From positions 1 through 64,000 of the forward strand of contig NZ_JAKILU010000008.1 in NCBI RefSeq assembly GCF_023283485.1: a stretch of DNA of 64,000 nt, in the 5' to 3' direction. This document shows, piece after piece, positions 51,680-61,346 of this stretch. This DNA comes from Shewanella glacialipiscicola. Its GTDB lineage: Bacteria; Pseudomonadota; Gammaproteobacteria; Enterobacterales; Shewanellaceae. A program made the translations under genes and the position numbers. The first letter of the stretch is position 1. Every line of letters starts with the position of its first letter. Under the pieces are notes generated by a model. It was not told where the DNA came from. It was given only the letters and a program-made list of their open reading frames with translations, and ran no database searches.

Positions 51680-53347
51680 ATGGCTCAGTTTGTTTATAGC
51701 ATGCTACGGGTGGGTAAGATTGTTCCGCCTAAGAAGCAGATCCTTAAAGATATTTCTTTAAGCTTTTTCCCCGGGGCCAAAATTGGCGTATTAGGCCTTA
51801 ATGGTTCAGGTAAATCGACACTACTGCGCATTATGGCCGGTATCGATACTGAGATTGAAGGCGAAGCGCGCCCAATGCCGGGATTGAAAATAGGTTATCT
51901 ACCGCAGGAACCTAAACTTGATCCGACTCAAACCGTGCGAGAAGCCATTGAAGAAGCCGTATCGGAAGCAAAAAATGCCCTAACTCGTCTTGATGCCGTT
52001 TATGCTGCCTACGCCGAACCAGATGCCGATTTCGACGCCTTAGCAAAAGAGCAAGGCGAGCTTGAAGCGATTATCCAAGCCCAAGATGCGCATAACTTAG
52101 AGCATATCCTTGAGCGCGCCGCTAACGCCCTGCGTCTGCCAGATTGGGATGAAAAAATTGCAGTGTTATCGGGTGGTGAGCGTCGCCGTGTGGCGATTTG
52201 TCGTTTGCTACTTGAAAAGCCAGAAATGCTATTACTGGACGAACCGACCAACCATTTGGATGCCGAATCTGTAGCTTGGCTTGAGCATTTCTTGCAGGAA
52301 TACGCCGGTACTGTGGTGGCGATCACCCACGACCGTTACTTCCTCGACAATGCCGCTGGCTGGATTTTAGAGCTCGACCGCGGTGAAGGTATTCCGTGGG
52401 AAGGTAACTATTCTTCATGGCTTGAGCAGAAAGATGCCCGTCTAAAGCAAGAATCTTCTACCGAAAGTGCCCGCCAAAAAACCATTGCTAAAGAATTAGA
52501 ATGGGTGCGTCAAGGCACAAAAGGCCGTCAGTCAAAAGGCAAGGCCCGTATGGCGCGCTTTGAAGAGCTGAACACTAACGATTACCAAAAGCGTAACGAA
52601 ACCAACGAGTTGTTTATTCCACCCGGACCACGTTTAGGCGACAAGGTTATTGAAGTGAATAACCTGACCAAGTCTTACGGTGACCGTATATTGATTGATA
52701 ACCTGTCATTTTCAGTGCCTAAAGGCGCTATCGTCGGCATTATCGGTGCTAACGGCGCGGGTAAATCGACCCTGTTCCGCATGTTATCGGGCGCAGAAAC
52801 GCCAGATAGCGGCACGATTGAACTGGGCGAAACCGTGCAACTGGCATCCGTTGAGCAGTTCCGCGATTCGATGAATGATAAGAACACCATTTGGGAAGAG
52901 ATCTCAGGTGGTCAAGACATCATGCGCATCAATAACATGGAAATCCCAAGCCGTGCCTATGTTGGCCGTTTTAACTTCCGTGGTGGCGATCAGCAAAAAA
53001 TTATCGGCACGCTGTCTGGTGGTGAACGTAACCGCGTACATTTAGCTAAACTGCTACAAGCCGGTGGTAACGTATTGCTGCTCGATGAACCGACCAACGA
53101 CTTAGACATTGAAACTCTGCGCGCATTGGAAGAAGCAATTCTAGAATTCCCAGGTTGCGCTATGGTGATTTCGCATGACCGTTGGTTCTTAGATCGTATT
53201 GCGACCCACATTTTAGATTACCGCGATGAAGGCCAAGTGAACTTCTATGAAGGTAACTACACCGAATACTCGGCATGGTTGAAAAATACCTATGGCGCCG
53301 ATGTGGTTGAGCCGCACCGCTTAAAATACAAGCGCATGGTTAAGTAA
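51680..53347 (+). CDS. ettA: energy-dependent translational throttle protein EttA (ABC-F)
   Basis: Ribosome-associated ABC-F ATPase that binds the E site and gates translation according to ATP/ADP. The 555 residues hold two ABC domains: Walker A GLNGSGKS with LSGGERRRVA and DEPTNHLD in the first; GANGAGKS with LSGGERNRVHLA and DEPTNDLD in the second. The linker (about 245-320) contains KGRQSKGKARMARFEEL. There are no membrane segments. A strong terminator follows. Confidence 0.97.
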   Translation: MAQFVYSMLRVGKIVPPKKQILKDISLSFFPGAKIGVLGLNGSGKSTLLRIMAGIDTEIEGEARPMPGLKIGYLPQEPKLDPTQTVREAIEEAVSEAKNALTRLDAVYAAYAEPDADFDALAKEQGELEAIIQAQDAHNLEHILERAANALRLPDWDEKIAVLSGGERRRVAICRLLLEKPEMLLLDEPTNHLDAESVAWLEHFLQEYAGTVVAITHDRYFLDNAAGWILELDRGEGIPWEGNYSSWLEQKDARLKQESSTESARQKTIAKELEWVRQGTKGRQSKGKARMARFEELNTNDYQKRNETNELFIPPGPRLGDKVIEVNNLTKSYGDRILIDNLSFSVPKGAIVGIIGANGAGKSTLFRMLSGAETPDSGTIELGETVQLASVEQFRDSMNDKNTIWEEISGGQDIMRINNMEIPSRAYVGRFNFRGGDQQKIIGTLSGGERNRVHLAKLLQAGGNVLLLDEPTNDLDIETLRALEEAILEFPGCAMVISHDRWFLDRIATHILDYRDEGQVNFYEGNYTEYSAWLKNTYGADVVEPHRLKYKRMVK

Positions 53348-53376
53348 GTCATAGCTAAAAATACAAAAGTTAAGTA

Positions 53377-53415
53377 AAAAAGGAGCTCAGACGTTTAGGT
53401 CTAAGCTCCTTTTTA
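53377..53415 (+). terminator. terminator of ettA
   Basis: Arms AAAAAGGAGCT and AGCTCCTTTTT with an inner AGAC/GGTCT pairing close a small loop, followed by an A/T tract. Confidence 0.92.
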
Positions 53416-53868
53416 TTTGGCTCTTTATAAGGTTAGTGAATTTATATAAAACTTACGCGGTTATTATTTCAAACTAGTAAAATAGACCACCCGCATATCC
53501 ATCATTATCCTGAGCGCAGGTTACATCTGTTTTTTAAAGATGAGCTAAAAGAGTCAGGTATAGATAATATACTAAGCTATTTTAAACTCTAACATATCGG
53601 CTGACACGCATAGCAGATGTAAGTTATCGGTTTATAGCACAATAAAATCATAGTGATACATAGCATCATTAATGAAGGTGAATCTGGTGAGTTATGACTC
53701 ATTAAGCCGAATAAACTCTGCCGTAGCCTTTATAATGATGAGTGGGTTACCTTGTAGCATGACAATAGACCAGCCCTAATATCATGATGCGCGAAGCCTA
53801 ATTAAACATATCGATTAATAACCAAGCGAAGTACTTTAATTTAAACATAATCTGTTGTTGGAGTAGAA
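53416..53868. other. intergenic region before the solute-binding protein gene
   Basis: About 450 AT-rich bases with no gene or RNA I can support. The promoter of the 53869 gene should lie in its last 150 bases, but I see no clear operator. Confidence 0.4.
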
Positions 53869-54687
53869 ATGGGGAAAAAATTATCCACTTTATCAAGCCT
53901 GTGCTTATTGATGTTCGGTTTTTATCATCCTGCATTTGCGGGCAGAGAAATCCATTTAGCCGCCACTCATTACCCGCCTTTTTACGCCGAAGGCTTACCC
54001 GAACAGGGCGGTGTATCTCAGGTAGTAAAAGAAGCATTTGAACGCCAAGGTTACCGTGCCAACATTAAATTTTATCCTTTTGCGCGAGGGACATTACTGG
54101 TTAAAAATGGTAAAGCTGATGGGATGATAGGAATGTGGTATCGCAAAGACCGTGAACAATGGGTCGACTTTTCAGCGCCAATTCAACCCGTGCAGATTGT
54201 CTTTTACAAACGTAAAGATAGCGCGTTAAGCTTCAGTAAACTTGCCGAACTCAAACCTTATACGATTGGGATTGGTCGCGGTTATGCTAATCCGCCCGAA
54301 ATTTTTGCCGCAGGCCTGATGACTGAAGAAGCCAACTCCGATGAGATGAATTTCAAAAGGCTATTATTAAAACGGATTGATTTAGTCTTAGTCGCGCATA
54401 ATATCGCAAGGTATTTAATCGAAGAAGGTCCAGCTGAATATGCCAATGCCTTTGAGCAAGTGGGTCAGCCTGTTGCAAATGAAGTGTTCCACTTAGGTAT
54501 TTCGTTAGCGGTAGCCGACCACTCGCAACTGGTCGCTGAGTTTAATAAAGGTCTAGAGAGTATGCGTAAGGATGGTCGTTTAGCTGAAATATTAAGCCAA
54601 TATTCGCAACTTGATACCGTTCAACCTCCTATCGAAAAAAAGCCTATCCAGCCCATCATTAAAATTTCTCCCGAGAACCGCCCATAA
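53869..54687 (+). CDS. periplasmic solute-binding (SBP_bac_3-like) protein
   Basis: A 272-residue exported protein: signal peptide with Ala-x-Ala cleavage after about residue 24 (HPAFAGRE), then the class 3 extracellular solute-binding fold (ATHYPPFYAEGLPEQGG, RKDREQWVDFSAPI). The C-terminal tail is Pro/Lys-rich. No ABC permease or ATPase gene is next to it, so it may act as an orphan receptor or with a distant transporter. The ligand is unknown; amino acids are typical of the family. Confidence 0.75.
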   Translation: MGKKLSTLSSLCLLMFGFYHPAFAGREIHLAATHYPPFYAEGLPEQGGVSQVVKEAFERQGYRANIKFYPFARGTLLVKNGKADGMIGMWYRKDREQWVDFSAPIQPVQIVFYKRKDSALSFSKLAELKPYTIGIGRGYANPPEIFAAGLMTEEANSDEMNFKRLLLKRIDLVLVAHNIARYLIEEGPAEYANAFEQVGQPVANEVFHLGISLAVADHSQLVAEFNKGLESMRKDGRLAEILSQYSQLDTVQPPIEKKPIQPIIKISPENRP

Positions 54688-54882
54688 CGCTATTCATAAT
54701 CAGCTGTCCAAAGGTGGCTAAATAGACGTTTTATGGCGCTTAATGCCAAAAAACACAATTTCTTTCATTTTCGTTCGCTAAAATTTACAAACTTTTACCC
54801 AACTCGCAGACGTTATTCACTAGAATAGCGGCATTAAAGTGATCGTCTTTTTTAACTGCCTTTGCACGAGATAATAATTACA

Positions 54883-56010
54883 ATGAAAAAAACCATTATT
54901 GCCATTGCCCTGCTTGCAGTTATCGTCACTGCGGTGAGTTTCAGTGATGTCTTGCAAGCAGCTAAACCTGAAAGTGCAGCACATTTAATGCGCACCGTCC
55001 CAGTGGTCACGGGGGAAGTGATTGAATATCCGCTGGCACAATCCGTTTCATTAATAGGCAAGCTTGCTGCCGAGCGCGCTGTGATCATCGCGCCGCAGGT
55101 GACAGGTAAGATTAAACAAATCGCGGTAACCTCAAATCAAGCGGTAAAAAAAGGTCAGTTACTCGTCGAACTCGACGATATTAAAGCCCAAGCAGCTGTG
55201 GCTGAGGCGAATGCTTTCCTCAATGATGAAAAACGTAAACTCACAGAATTTCAGAAACTCATTAGCCGCAACGCCATTACCCAAACCGAGATTGATGCCC
55301 AAAAAGCCAGTGTCGATGTCGCGCAAGCTCGTTTAGCCTCAACCCAAGCTGATTTACATTATCACTACCTCACAGCGCCGTTTGCAGGTAACACAGGTCT
55401 GATTAATTTCAGCGAAGGCAAAATGGTTAGCGTGGGGACTGAGCTAATGTCTTTGGATGACCTATCCAGCATGCGCCTTGACCTACACGTGCCAGAACAT
55501 TTTTTGTCGCAGTTGAGTATTGGCATGCAAGTGTCAGCGACCAGCCGTGCTTGGCCAGGTGAAACCTTTACCGGCAAAGTTGTCGCCATTGATCCCCGTG
55601 TTAATGAAGAAACCTTAAACCTTAAAGTGCGAGTGCAATTTGATAATCCTAATAATCGCTTAAAACCGGGCATGATGATGTCATCGACTATCACCTTCCC
55701 TGCTATTTCAGCGCCTATGGTGCCGGTACAAGCGCTTGAATACTCAGGAACTAAACGCTATGTATACGTAGTGAGTGCCGATCATATTGCTCACCGCACC
55801 GAAGTGACGCTCGGCGCACGTATCGACAACCAAGTCTTAATTGAAAAAGGGTTAAACGTCGGAGATAAAGTTGTGGTGCAAGGTCTGGTTAATATGCGCG
55901 ATGGCTTGCTTATTAATGAAGTGACGCTTGATACCAAAACATCAGCCAATGCCGCAAAACCCTCAAATACCGCCGAACTTTCAGGCACTAAAGCTGCGGA
56001 GACTAAATAA
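54883..56010 (+). CDS. RND efflux periplasmic adaptor (membrane fusion protein)
   Basis: Adaptor linking an inner-membrane RND pump to an outer-membrane channel. The 375 residues have an N-terminal hydrophobic segment (KKTIIAIALLAVIVTAV), a lipoyl-like half (VTGKIKQIAVTSNQAVKKGQLL), a short coiled hairpin near 105-150 and a beta-barrel with the family LKPGMMMSSTITFP. I start at MKKTIIA (54883); an upstream ATG at 54862 adds seven residues. Its TAA overlaps the permease ATG by one base. No outer-membrane TolC-like gene is nearby. Confidence 0.92.
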   Translation: MKKTIIAIALLAVIVTAVSFSDVLQAAKPESAAHLMRTVPVVTGEVIEYPLAQSVSLIGKLAAERAVIIAPQVTGKIKQIAVTSNQAVKKGQLLVELDDIKAQAAVAEANAFLNDEKRKLTEFQKLISRNAITQTEIDAQKASVDVAQARLASTQADLHYHYLTAPFAGNTGLINFSEGKMVSVGTELMSLDDLSSMRLDLHVPEHFLSQLSIGMQVSATSRAWPGETFTGKVVAIDPRVNEETLNLKVRVQFDNPNNRLKPGMMMSSTITFPAISAPMVPVQALEYSGTKRYVYVVSADHIAHRTEVTLGARIDNQVLIEKGLNVGDKVVVQGLVNMRDGLLINEVTLDTKTSANAAKPSNTAELSGTKAAETK

Positions 56011-59000
56011 TGTGGCTGTCCGATGTTTCAGTTAAACGCCCCGTCGTTGCCATCGTTTTAAGCTTACTGCTGTGTGTATTTGGTATCGTATCATTCACTA
56101 AACTGTCGATACGGGAAATGCCCGATGTTGAAAGCCCTGTGGTCACTATCAGCACCAGTTACTCGGGTGCATCAGCGGCAATTATGGAAAGCCAGATCAC
56201 TAAGACCCTAGAAGATGAATTGACAGGCATCAGTGGTATCGACGAAATCACTTCGACCACACGTAATGGTAGCTCACGTATCACAGTTCAATTCCTCCTC
56301 GGTTGGAACTTAACCGAAGGGGTCAGTGACGTACGTGATGCAGTAGCCCGTGCCCAGCGTAGGCTTCCTGAGGATGCGAAAGATCCTATCGTCTCCAAGG
56401 ACAATGGCTCTGGAGAACCCTCGGTTTATGTAAACTTAAGCTCCAGCGTGATGGATCGCACGCAATTAACTGACTACGCCCAACGTGTATTAGAAGATAG
56501 ATTTAGCCTTATCAATGGCGTAAGTTCGATCAGTATTTCCGGCGGTTTGTACAAGGTGATGTACGTCAAGCTCAGGCCTGAGCAAATGGCTGGGCGCAAT
56601 GTTACCGTGACAGATATAACCAGTGCCTTGCGTAAGGAAAACATCGAGACACCCGGCGGCCAAGTACGTAACGACACCACTGTGATGTCAGTCCGCACTA
56701 AACGCTTATACTACACTGCAAAGGATTTTGACTATCTGGTTGTGCGCACGGCAAGTGACGGCACCCCGATTTATTTAAAAGATGTTGCCGATGTTGCCGT
56801 AGGTGCACAAAACGAAAACTCTACCTTTAAAAGCGATGGCATAGTTAATATCAGCTTAGGCATTATTTCTCAATCCGATGCCAACCCGCTACTCGTCGCC
56901 CAAGAAGTACATAAAGAAGTGGATCGGGTGCAGGACTTTCTACCAGAAGGTACGAACCTTATTGTCGACTTTGATTCAACCGTATTTATCGACCGTTCCA
57001 TTAACGAGGTTTATAGCACCCTCTATGTGACGGGTGCTTTAGTTGTACTGGTGCTGTATATATTTATCGGGCAAGCACGGGCGACCTTAATCCCTGCCGT
57101 GACAGTACCCGTCTCATTAATATCGGCGTTTATTGCCGCCAATATGCTAGGTTATTCGATTAACTTACTCACACTAATGGCATTAATCCTCTCTATCGGA
57201 CTGGTGGTCGATGATGCAATTGTGGTGGTTGAGAACATTTTTCACCATATCGAAAAAGGCGAAGAGCCCTTACTCGCAGCCTATAAAGGTACCCGTGAAG
57301 TTGGCTTTGCCGTTGTTGCAACCACGGCAGTCTTGGTCATGGTGTTTCTACCTATTTCCTTTATGGATGGCATGGTCGGTCTGCTATTTACTGAGTTTTC
57401 GGTGATGTTGGCAGTCTCGGTACTGTTTTCATCCCTCGTCGCTCTAACACTTACACCTGTGTTGAGCAGCAAGTTACTCAAGGCCAACGTCAAACCCAAT
57501 CGCTTTAACCGCTGGGTTGATAGCGGTTTTGCCCGCATGGAAAGAGTCTATCGTGTGGCGGTAACCAAGGCGATTAAACTACGTCTACTCGCGCCTTTGG
57601 TCATCCTCGCCTGTATTGGTGGTAGCGCTTGGTTAATGCAACAAGTACCGGCGCAACTCGCACCACAGGAAGATCGCGGCGTATTGTATGCTTTCGTTAA
57701 AGGCGCTGAAGGCACCAGTTATAACCGTATGACCGCCAATATGGACATTGTCGAAGATAGACTTATGCCGTTATTAGGCCAAGGCGTACTACGCTCTTTT
57801 AGCGTACAAGCCCCCGCGTTTGGTGGCCGTGCAGGCGATCAAACCGGCTTTGTCATCATGCAGTTAGAAGATTGGGGAAATCGTGATGTTACGGCTCCGC
57901 AAGCCCTCGGTATTGTGAGTAATACCTTAAAAGATATTCCCGATGTGATGGTTCGCCCTATGATGCCCGGCTTTAGAGGCCAATCGAGTGAACCCGTACA
58001 GTTTGTACTCGGCGGCTCTGATTACGCCGAGCTGTTTAAGTGGGCACAGGTATTAAAAGAAGAAGCCAACGCCAGCCCAATGATGGAAGGCGCTGACCTA
58101 GACTACGCCGAGACCACACCTGAATTGATTGTGACTGTCGATAAAGAACGCGCAGCAGAGCTTGGGATCAGTGTTGATGATGTATCGCAAACCTTAGAAG
58201 TCATGCTGGGCGGGCGTACAGAAACCACCTATGTCGATCGCGGTGAAGAGTATGATGTGTATTTGCGCGGTGATGAAAACAGTTTCAATAACGTCGGCGA
58301 CTTGAGCCAAATCTATATGCGCTCAGGCAAAGGCGAACTTATCACCCTTGATACCGTCACCTATATTGAAGAAATCGCCTCGGCGCAAAGGCTAAGCCAC
58401 ACCAATAAACAAAAATCCATTACCCTTAAAGCCAACATCAGTGAAGGCTACACCTTAGGGGAGTCCTTAACGTTTCTCGAAAATAAATCTATCGAGTTGT
58501 TACCTAAAGACATTTCGATTGGTTATACCGGTGAATCTAAAGACTTTAAAGAAAACCAGAGCAGTATCTTTATTGTATTTGGTTTAGCTTTGTTGGTGGC
58601 TTATCTAGTCTTAGCCGCGCAATTTGAGAGTTTTATCAACCCATTAGTAGTGATGTTTACTGTACCAATGGGCATATTCGGTGGTTTTTTAGGCCTGCTG
58701 ATTACCAGCCAAGGGATTAATATTTATAGCCAGATAGGCATGATCATGTTGATTGGCATGGTGACCAAAAACGGTATTTTAATTGTCGAGTTTGCGAACC
58801 AATTGCGTGACCGCGGTTTTGAACTCGATAAAGCCATTATCGACGCCTCATCACGCCGATTACGACCTATTCTGATGACCGCCTTTACGACATTAATTGG
58901 CGCGGTACCGTTAATATTTTCAACCGGTGCAGGTTCAGAAAGCCGTATTGCCGTAGGTACTGTGGTGTTCTTTGGTATGGCATTTGCCACCTTTGTAACC

Positions 59001-59150
59001 CTACTCGTTATCCCTGCTATGTATCGATTAATTTCAGCAGCGACCCATTCACCAGGCTATGTTGAAGCTAAGCTAGAAGCGGCAATTAAAGCCCAAGAAT
59101 TAGCAGCGCAAGAGGCAGCGAAACAGCAGGAACTCATGCCTAAAGTGTAA
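56010..59150 (+). CDS. RND efflux permease (AcrB/MexB-like)
   Basis: A 1046-residue inner-membrane proton-driven pump. TM1 follows DVSVKRPVVAIVL. Periplasmic loops lie at about 35-335 and 560-865. TM4 contains the proton-relay pair in GLVVDDAIVVVEN, and the C-terminal half has GMVTKNGILIVEFANQ. The one-base overlap with the adaptor gene indicates a two-gene operon. The substrate (drugs or dyes) is not predictable; the MexH/VexD-like length and adaptor fit the HAE-1 family. Confidence 0.94.
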   Translation: MWLSDVSVKRPVVAIVLSLLLCVFGIVSFTKLSIREMPDVESPVVTISTSYSGASAAIMESQITKTLEDELTGISGIDEITSTTRNGSSRITVQFLLGWNLTEGVSDVRDAVARAQRRLPEDAKDPIVSKDNGSGEPSVYVNLSSSVMDRTQLTDYAQRVLEDRFSLINGVSSISISGGLYKVMYVKLRPEQMAGRNVTVTDITSALRKENIETPGGQVRNDTTVMSVRTKRLYYTAKDFDYLVVRTASDGTPIYLKDVADVAVGAQNENSTFKSDGIVNISLGIISQSDANPLLVAQEVHKEVDRVQDFLPEGTNLIVDFDSTVFIDRSINEVYSTLYVTGALVVLVLYIFIGQARATLIPAVTVPVSLISAFIAANMLGYSINLLTLMALILSIGLVVDDAIVVVENIFHHIEKGEEPLLAAYKGTREVGFAVVATTAVLVMVFLPISFMDGMVGLLFTEFSVMLAVSVLFSSLVALTLTPVLSSKLLKANVKPNRFNRWVDSGFARMERVYRVAVTKAIKLRLLAPLVILACIGGSAWLMQQVPAQLAPQEDRGVLYAFVKGAEGTSYNRMTANMDIVEDRLMPLLGQGVLRSFSVQAPAFGGRAGDQTGFVIMQLEDWGNRDVTAPQALGIVSNTLKDIPDVMVRPMMPGFRGQSSEPVQFVLGGSDYAELFKWAQVLKEEANASPMMEGADLDYAETTPELIVTVDKERAAELGISVDDVSQTLEVMLGGRTETTYVDRGEEYDVYLRGDENSFNNVGDLSQIYMRSGKGELITLDTVTYIEEIASAQRLSHTNKQKSITLKANISEGYTLGESLTFLENKSIELLPKDISIGYTGESKDFKENQSSIFIVFGLALLVAYLVLAAQFESFINPLVVMFTVPMGIFGGFLGLLITSQGINIYSQIGMIMLIGMVTKNGILIVEFANQLRDRGFELDKAIIDASSRRLRPILMTAFTTLIGAVPLIFSTGAGSESRIAVGTVVFFGMAFATFVTLLVIPAMYRLISAATHSPGYVEAKLEAAIKAQELAAQEAAKQQELMPKV

Positions 59151-59167
59151 ACCGCTATGATGTCATA

Positions 59168-59205
59168 AAGCCAAGGTGTTGATGCCTTGGCTTTTTATTT
59201 TTGGC
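59168..59205 (+). terminator. terminator of the RND operon
   Basis: AAGCCAAGG/CCTTGGCTT stem with an 8-base loop, followed by TTTATTTTT. Confidence 0.9.
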
Positions 59206-59364
59206 CTTCAAATCCTAACGCCCTGCAAATTTTTGAGTAAACAATGCCAAGTGCATATGCTTAGTTTATATCTGCAAACGGATCCAAGTGATAAATGCTC
59301 CCTTAGCCTTTGTAATTATGTTTGTATGTTATAGTGATTTTCTCAACCAAGGTGGGACACTGTA

Positions 59365-59838
59365 TTGAAAAGAATAGCTTTATTTGTCGATGTGCAGAAC
59401 ATCTATTACACCTGCCGTGAAGCCTATGGCCGCCAGTTTAACTATCGTAAATTGTGGCAACACTTAGGTTATGAGGGCGATATTGTATTGGCCGTGGCTT
59501 ATGCCATCCACAAGGGCGACGATGGTCAATTAAAATTTCAAGACGCGTTAAAGCATATCGGTTTTGAGGTAAAGCTAAAACCGTTTATTCAGCGCAGCGA
59601 TGGTTCGGCCAAAGGCGACTGGGATGTAGGGATCACCATAGATATTATGGAAGCCGCGGGTGAAGTGGATTCAGTGATCTTGCTGTCTGGTGATGGTGAT
59701 TTCGATTTATTACTGCAAAAAATTCATCAAAAATATGGCGTTGAAACCCAAGTCTATGGCGTACCTACCCTAACGGCTAAATCCTTAAGGGATTCCGCAT
59801 CTCAATTTCATCCTATCGATGCAGCACTCTTGCTCTAG
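59365..59838 (+). CDS. NYN domain protein (LabA/DUF88-like)
   Basis: A 157-residue predicted RNase of the PIN-like NYN family. Acidic residues fit the metal site: Asp9 in FVDVQN, Asp in KGDWDVGI and Asp residues in LLSGDGDFDLLL. Translation begins at TTG, with AGGTGGG about nine bases upstream. It stands alone between the RND operon and the convergent globin operon. The RNA target is unknown. Confidence 0.88.
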   Translation: MKRIALFVDVQNIYYTCREAYGRQFNYRKLWQHLGYEGDIVLAVAYAIHKGDDGQLKFQDALKHIGFEVKLKPFIQRSDGSAKGDWDVGITIDIMEAAGEVDSVILLSGDGDFDLLLQKIHQKYGVETQVYGVPTLTAKSLRDSASQFHPIDAALLL

Positions 59839-59844
59839 TGCCCA

Positions 59845-59878
59845 TAAAAAATGCTGCTATCAATCATGACAGCAGCAT
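59845..59878 (-). terminator. terminator of the globin operon
   Basis: On the minus strand ATGCTGCT/AGCAGCAT with a 12-base loop is followed by six T residues. It lies about 50 bases below the globin gene stop. Confidence 0.85.
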
Positions 59879-59926
59879 ATGAAGTTCACTATTTTGATCG
59901 GCGATTTTTTGAGCGTTACAACATGT

Positions 59927-60382
59927 CTAATGATAGGTAATGTCTGAATACATAGGCGCAAGCCTTTTTAGTAGTGCATTACGGGTCGCTAATGGTATGT
60001 GTTGCTCTTTCATCGATGCGATCAAATGCCCCACTAAGGCATCAAAATCCGCTTGGGTAATATTTAAACCTTGGTGTGTTTTTTCCATGCTTTCACCGTG
60101 ATATTCACAATCACCATCGGCAACCCAACAAATATGCTCAATTAATCGCTCACGAAATAACGCAATATCGGTTGCATCAAAGTGATGTACGATACGCGTG
60201 TCTGTTGAGATACGTTTTAATAATCCATCAATGATCGCACTGACGCCCGCATCATTCCCTAAAGCTTGATATAGGCTTGTAGTATCCGCTTGCAAAGGGG
60301 CGGGGTGAACCGATTTGTCGGCGCATCCGCTACTGAGTAGCACAAAGATTAACGCCACCATTGTTGTCCATAAACGGCTCAT
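59927..60382 (-). CDS. lipoprotein-anchored truncated haemoglobin
   Basis: A 151-residue protein: signal peptide with lipobox LSSGC (Cys20; +2 residue Ala suggests outer-membrane sorting), then a group 1 truncated globin (LYQALGNDAGVSAIIDGLLKR; proximal His103 in KTHQGLNIT; MYSDI). It would bind O2, NO or haem in the periplasm. Its start overlaps the DUF3034 gene stop by four bases. Last gene of the operon shared with the EAL protein, and the terminator follows at 59845-59878. Confidence 0.87.
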   Translation of the reverse strand: MSRLWTTMVALIFVLLSSGCADKSVHPAPLQADTTSLYQALGNDAGVSAIIDGLLKRISTDTRIVHHFDATDIALFRERLIEHICWVADGDCEYHGESMEKTHQGLNITQADFDALVGHLIASMKEQHIPLATRNALLKRLAPMYSDITYH

Positions 60383-61245
60383 AAACCGCCCTCAATCGAG
60401 ACATACCAGCCTTGCTGATCATCAAAACCTGCAATACTGCCTAATTTGCTATAAGCGGTAACGACGGAAAGATGTTTATTGATAAACCACGCTAAAAACA
60501 CATCCTGCCAATCGTCCTCACGGGCAAAGCCGAGTTCATTGGGTTTCTGCCGATACTCAATACCCAGCGCCAAATTATCCGTTAACAACACCGCCGCAGA
60601 CGCTTCGAGCACAAACAGGTAATCATTACTGGCTTGAGTGCCGAAACCCAATAGTCCAGTTTGATTCGCCTTAGTCGCACGCACTGTGCCATTGAGTAAT
60701 AAGTTGCGTCCCGCCAGCGCATCAAAAAATATTTTACTGGCAGTAACATACCAATCAATTCCCCTGTCATCCCGCGCGCCAACTGCCTGAGGGAGAGTAA
60801 AGTCATCGACTTTTTTATACTGTGCGCCTAAGGTGATTTGTGGCATTGCAGTATAAAGCAGCTCTCCTACCACCTTGTATTTAACGCCAACAATATCTTG
60901 GCCTAACTCGCCGCCCATTGTATCTAAATCAAAGGTTTGTCGAGCCACACTCAGCTCAAATCGATTATCAAAACTCAAAGATGCGCCAATAACCTTAAGC
61001 GTAAAATCATCGACATAAACACCCGTTGCCATCGCTGTTGCCGACCATTCGCAGCTACTGCCATAACCGTTGATCACCGCCCACGGCACTATGCCTCCGC
61101 CTGCACTGCCCTCAATAGTTGTTGCACCGCCCGTTGCCACTACACGGCTACCTTCGGCTAAAGCAGTCGTTGAGCCCAGTAGCAAACATAGCCAAGGTAA
61201 AGCCTTTACATAATTCAAAACGAATGAATTGATGGCAATGTTCAC
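60379..61245 (-). CDS. DUF3034 family outer-membrane-like protein
   Basis: A 288-residue exported protein with signal peptide (WLCLLLGSTTALAEG). The sequence alternates polar and aromatic beta-strand segments, and the family is presumed to be an outer-membrane barrel (DUF3034; function unknown). The start GTG at 61245 has CGGAG six bases upstream; the longer TTG frame from 61278 places residues before an awkward signal. It lies about 100 bases below the EAL gene and overlaps the globin gene by four bases. Confidence 0.8.
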   Translation of the reverse strand: MNIAINSFVLNYVKALPWLCLLLGSTTALAEGSRVVATGGATTIEGSAGGGIVPWAVINGYGSSCEWSATAMATGVYVDDFTLKVIGASLSFDNRFELSVARQTFDLDTMGGELGQDIVGVKYKVVGELLYTAMPQITLGAQYKKVDDFTLPQAVGARDDRGIDWYVTASKIFFDALAGRNLLLNGTVRATKANQTGLLGFGTQASNDYLFVLEASAAVLLTDNLALGIEYRQKPNELGFAREDDWQDVFLAWFINKHLSVVTAYSKLGSIAGFDDQQGWYVSIEGGL

Positions 61246-61346
61246 TAGATACTCCGCGATTACGTTGAGCGAAGACAAAGCTTCGTTTAATGTCTTTTTA
61301 AGGTTGATTTGAACGTTAATTTGAACGAACTAACTTATGCTTATGC

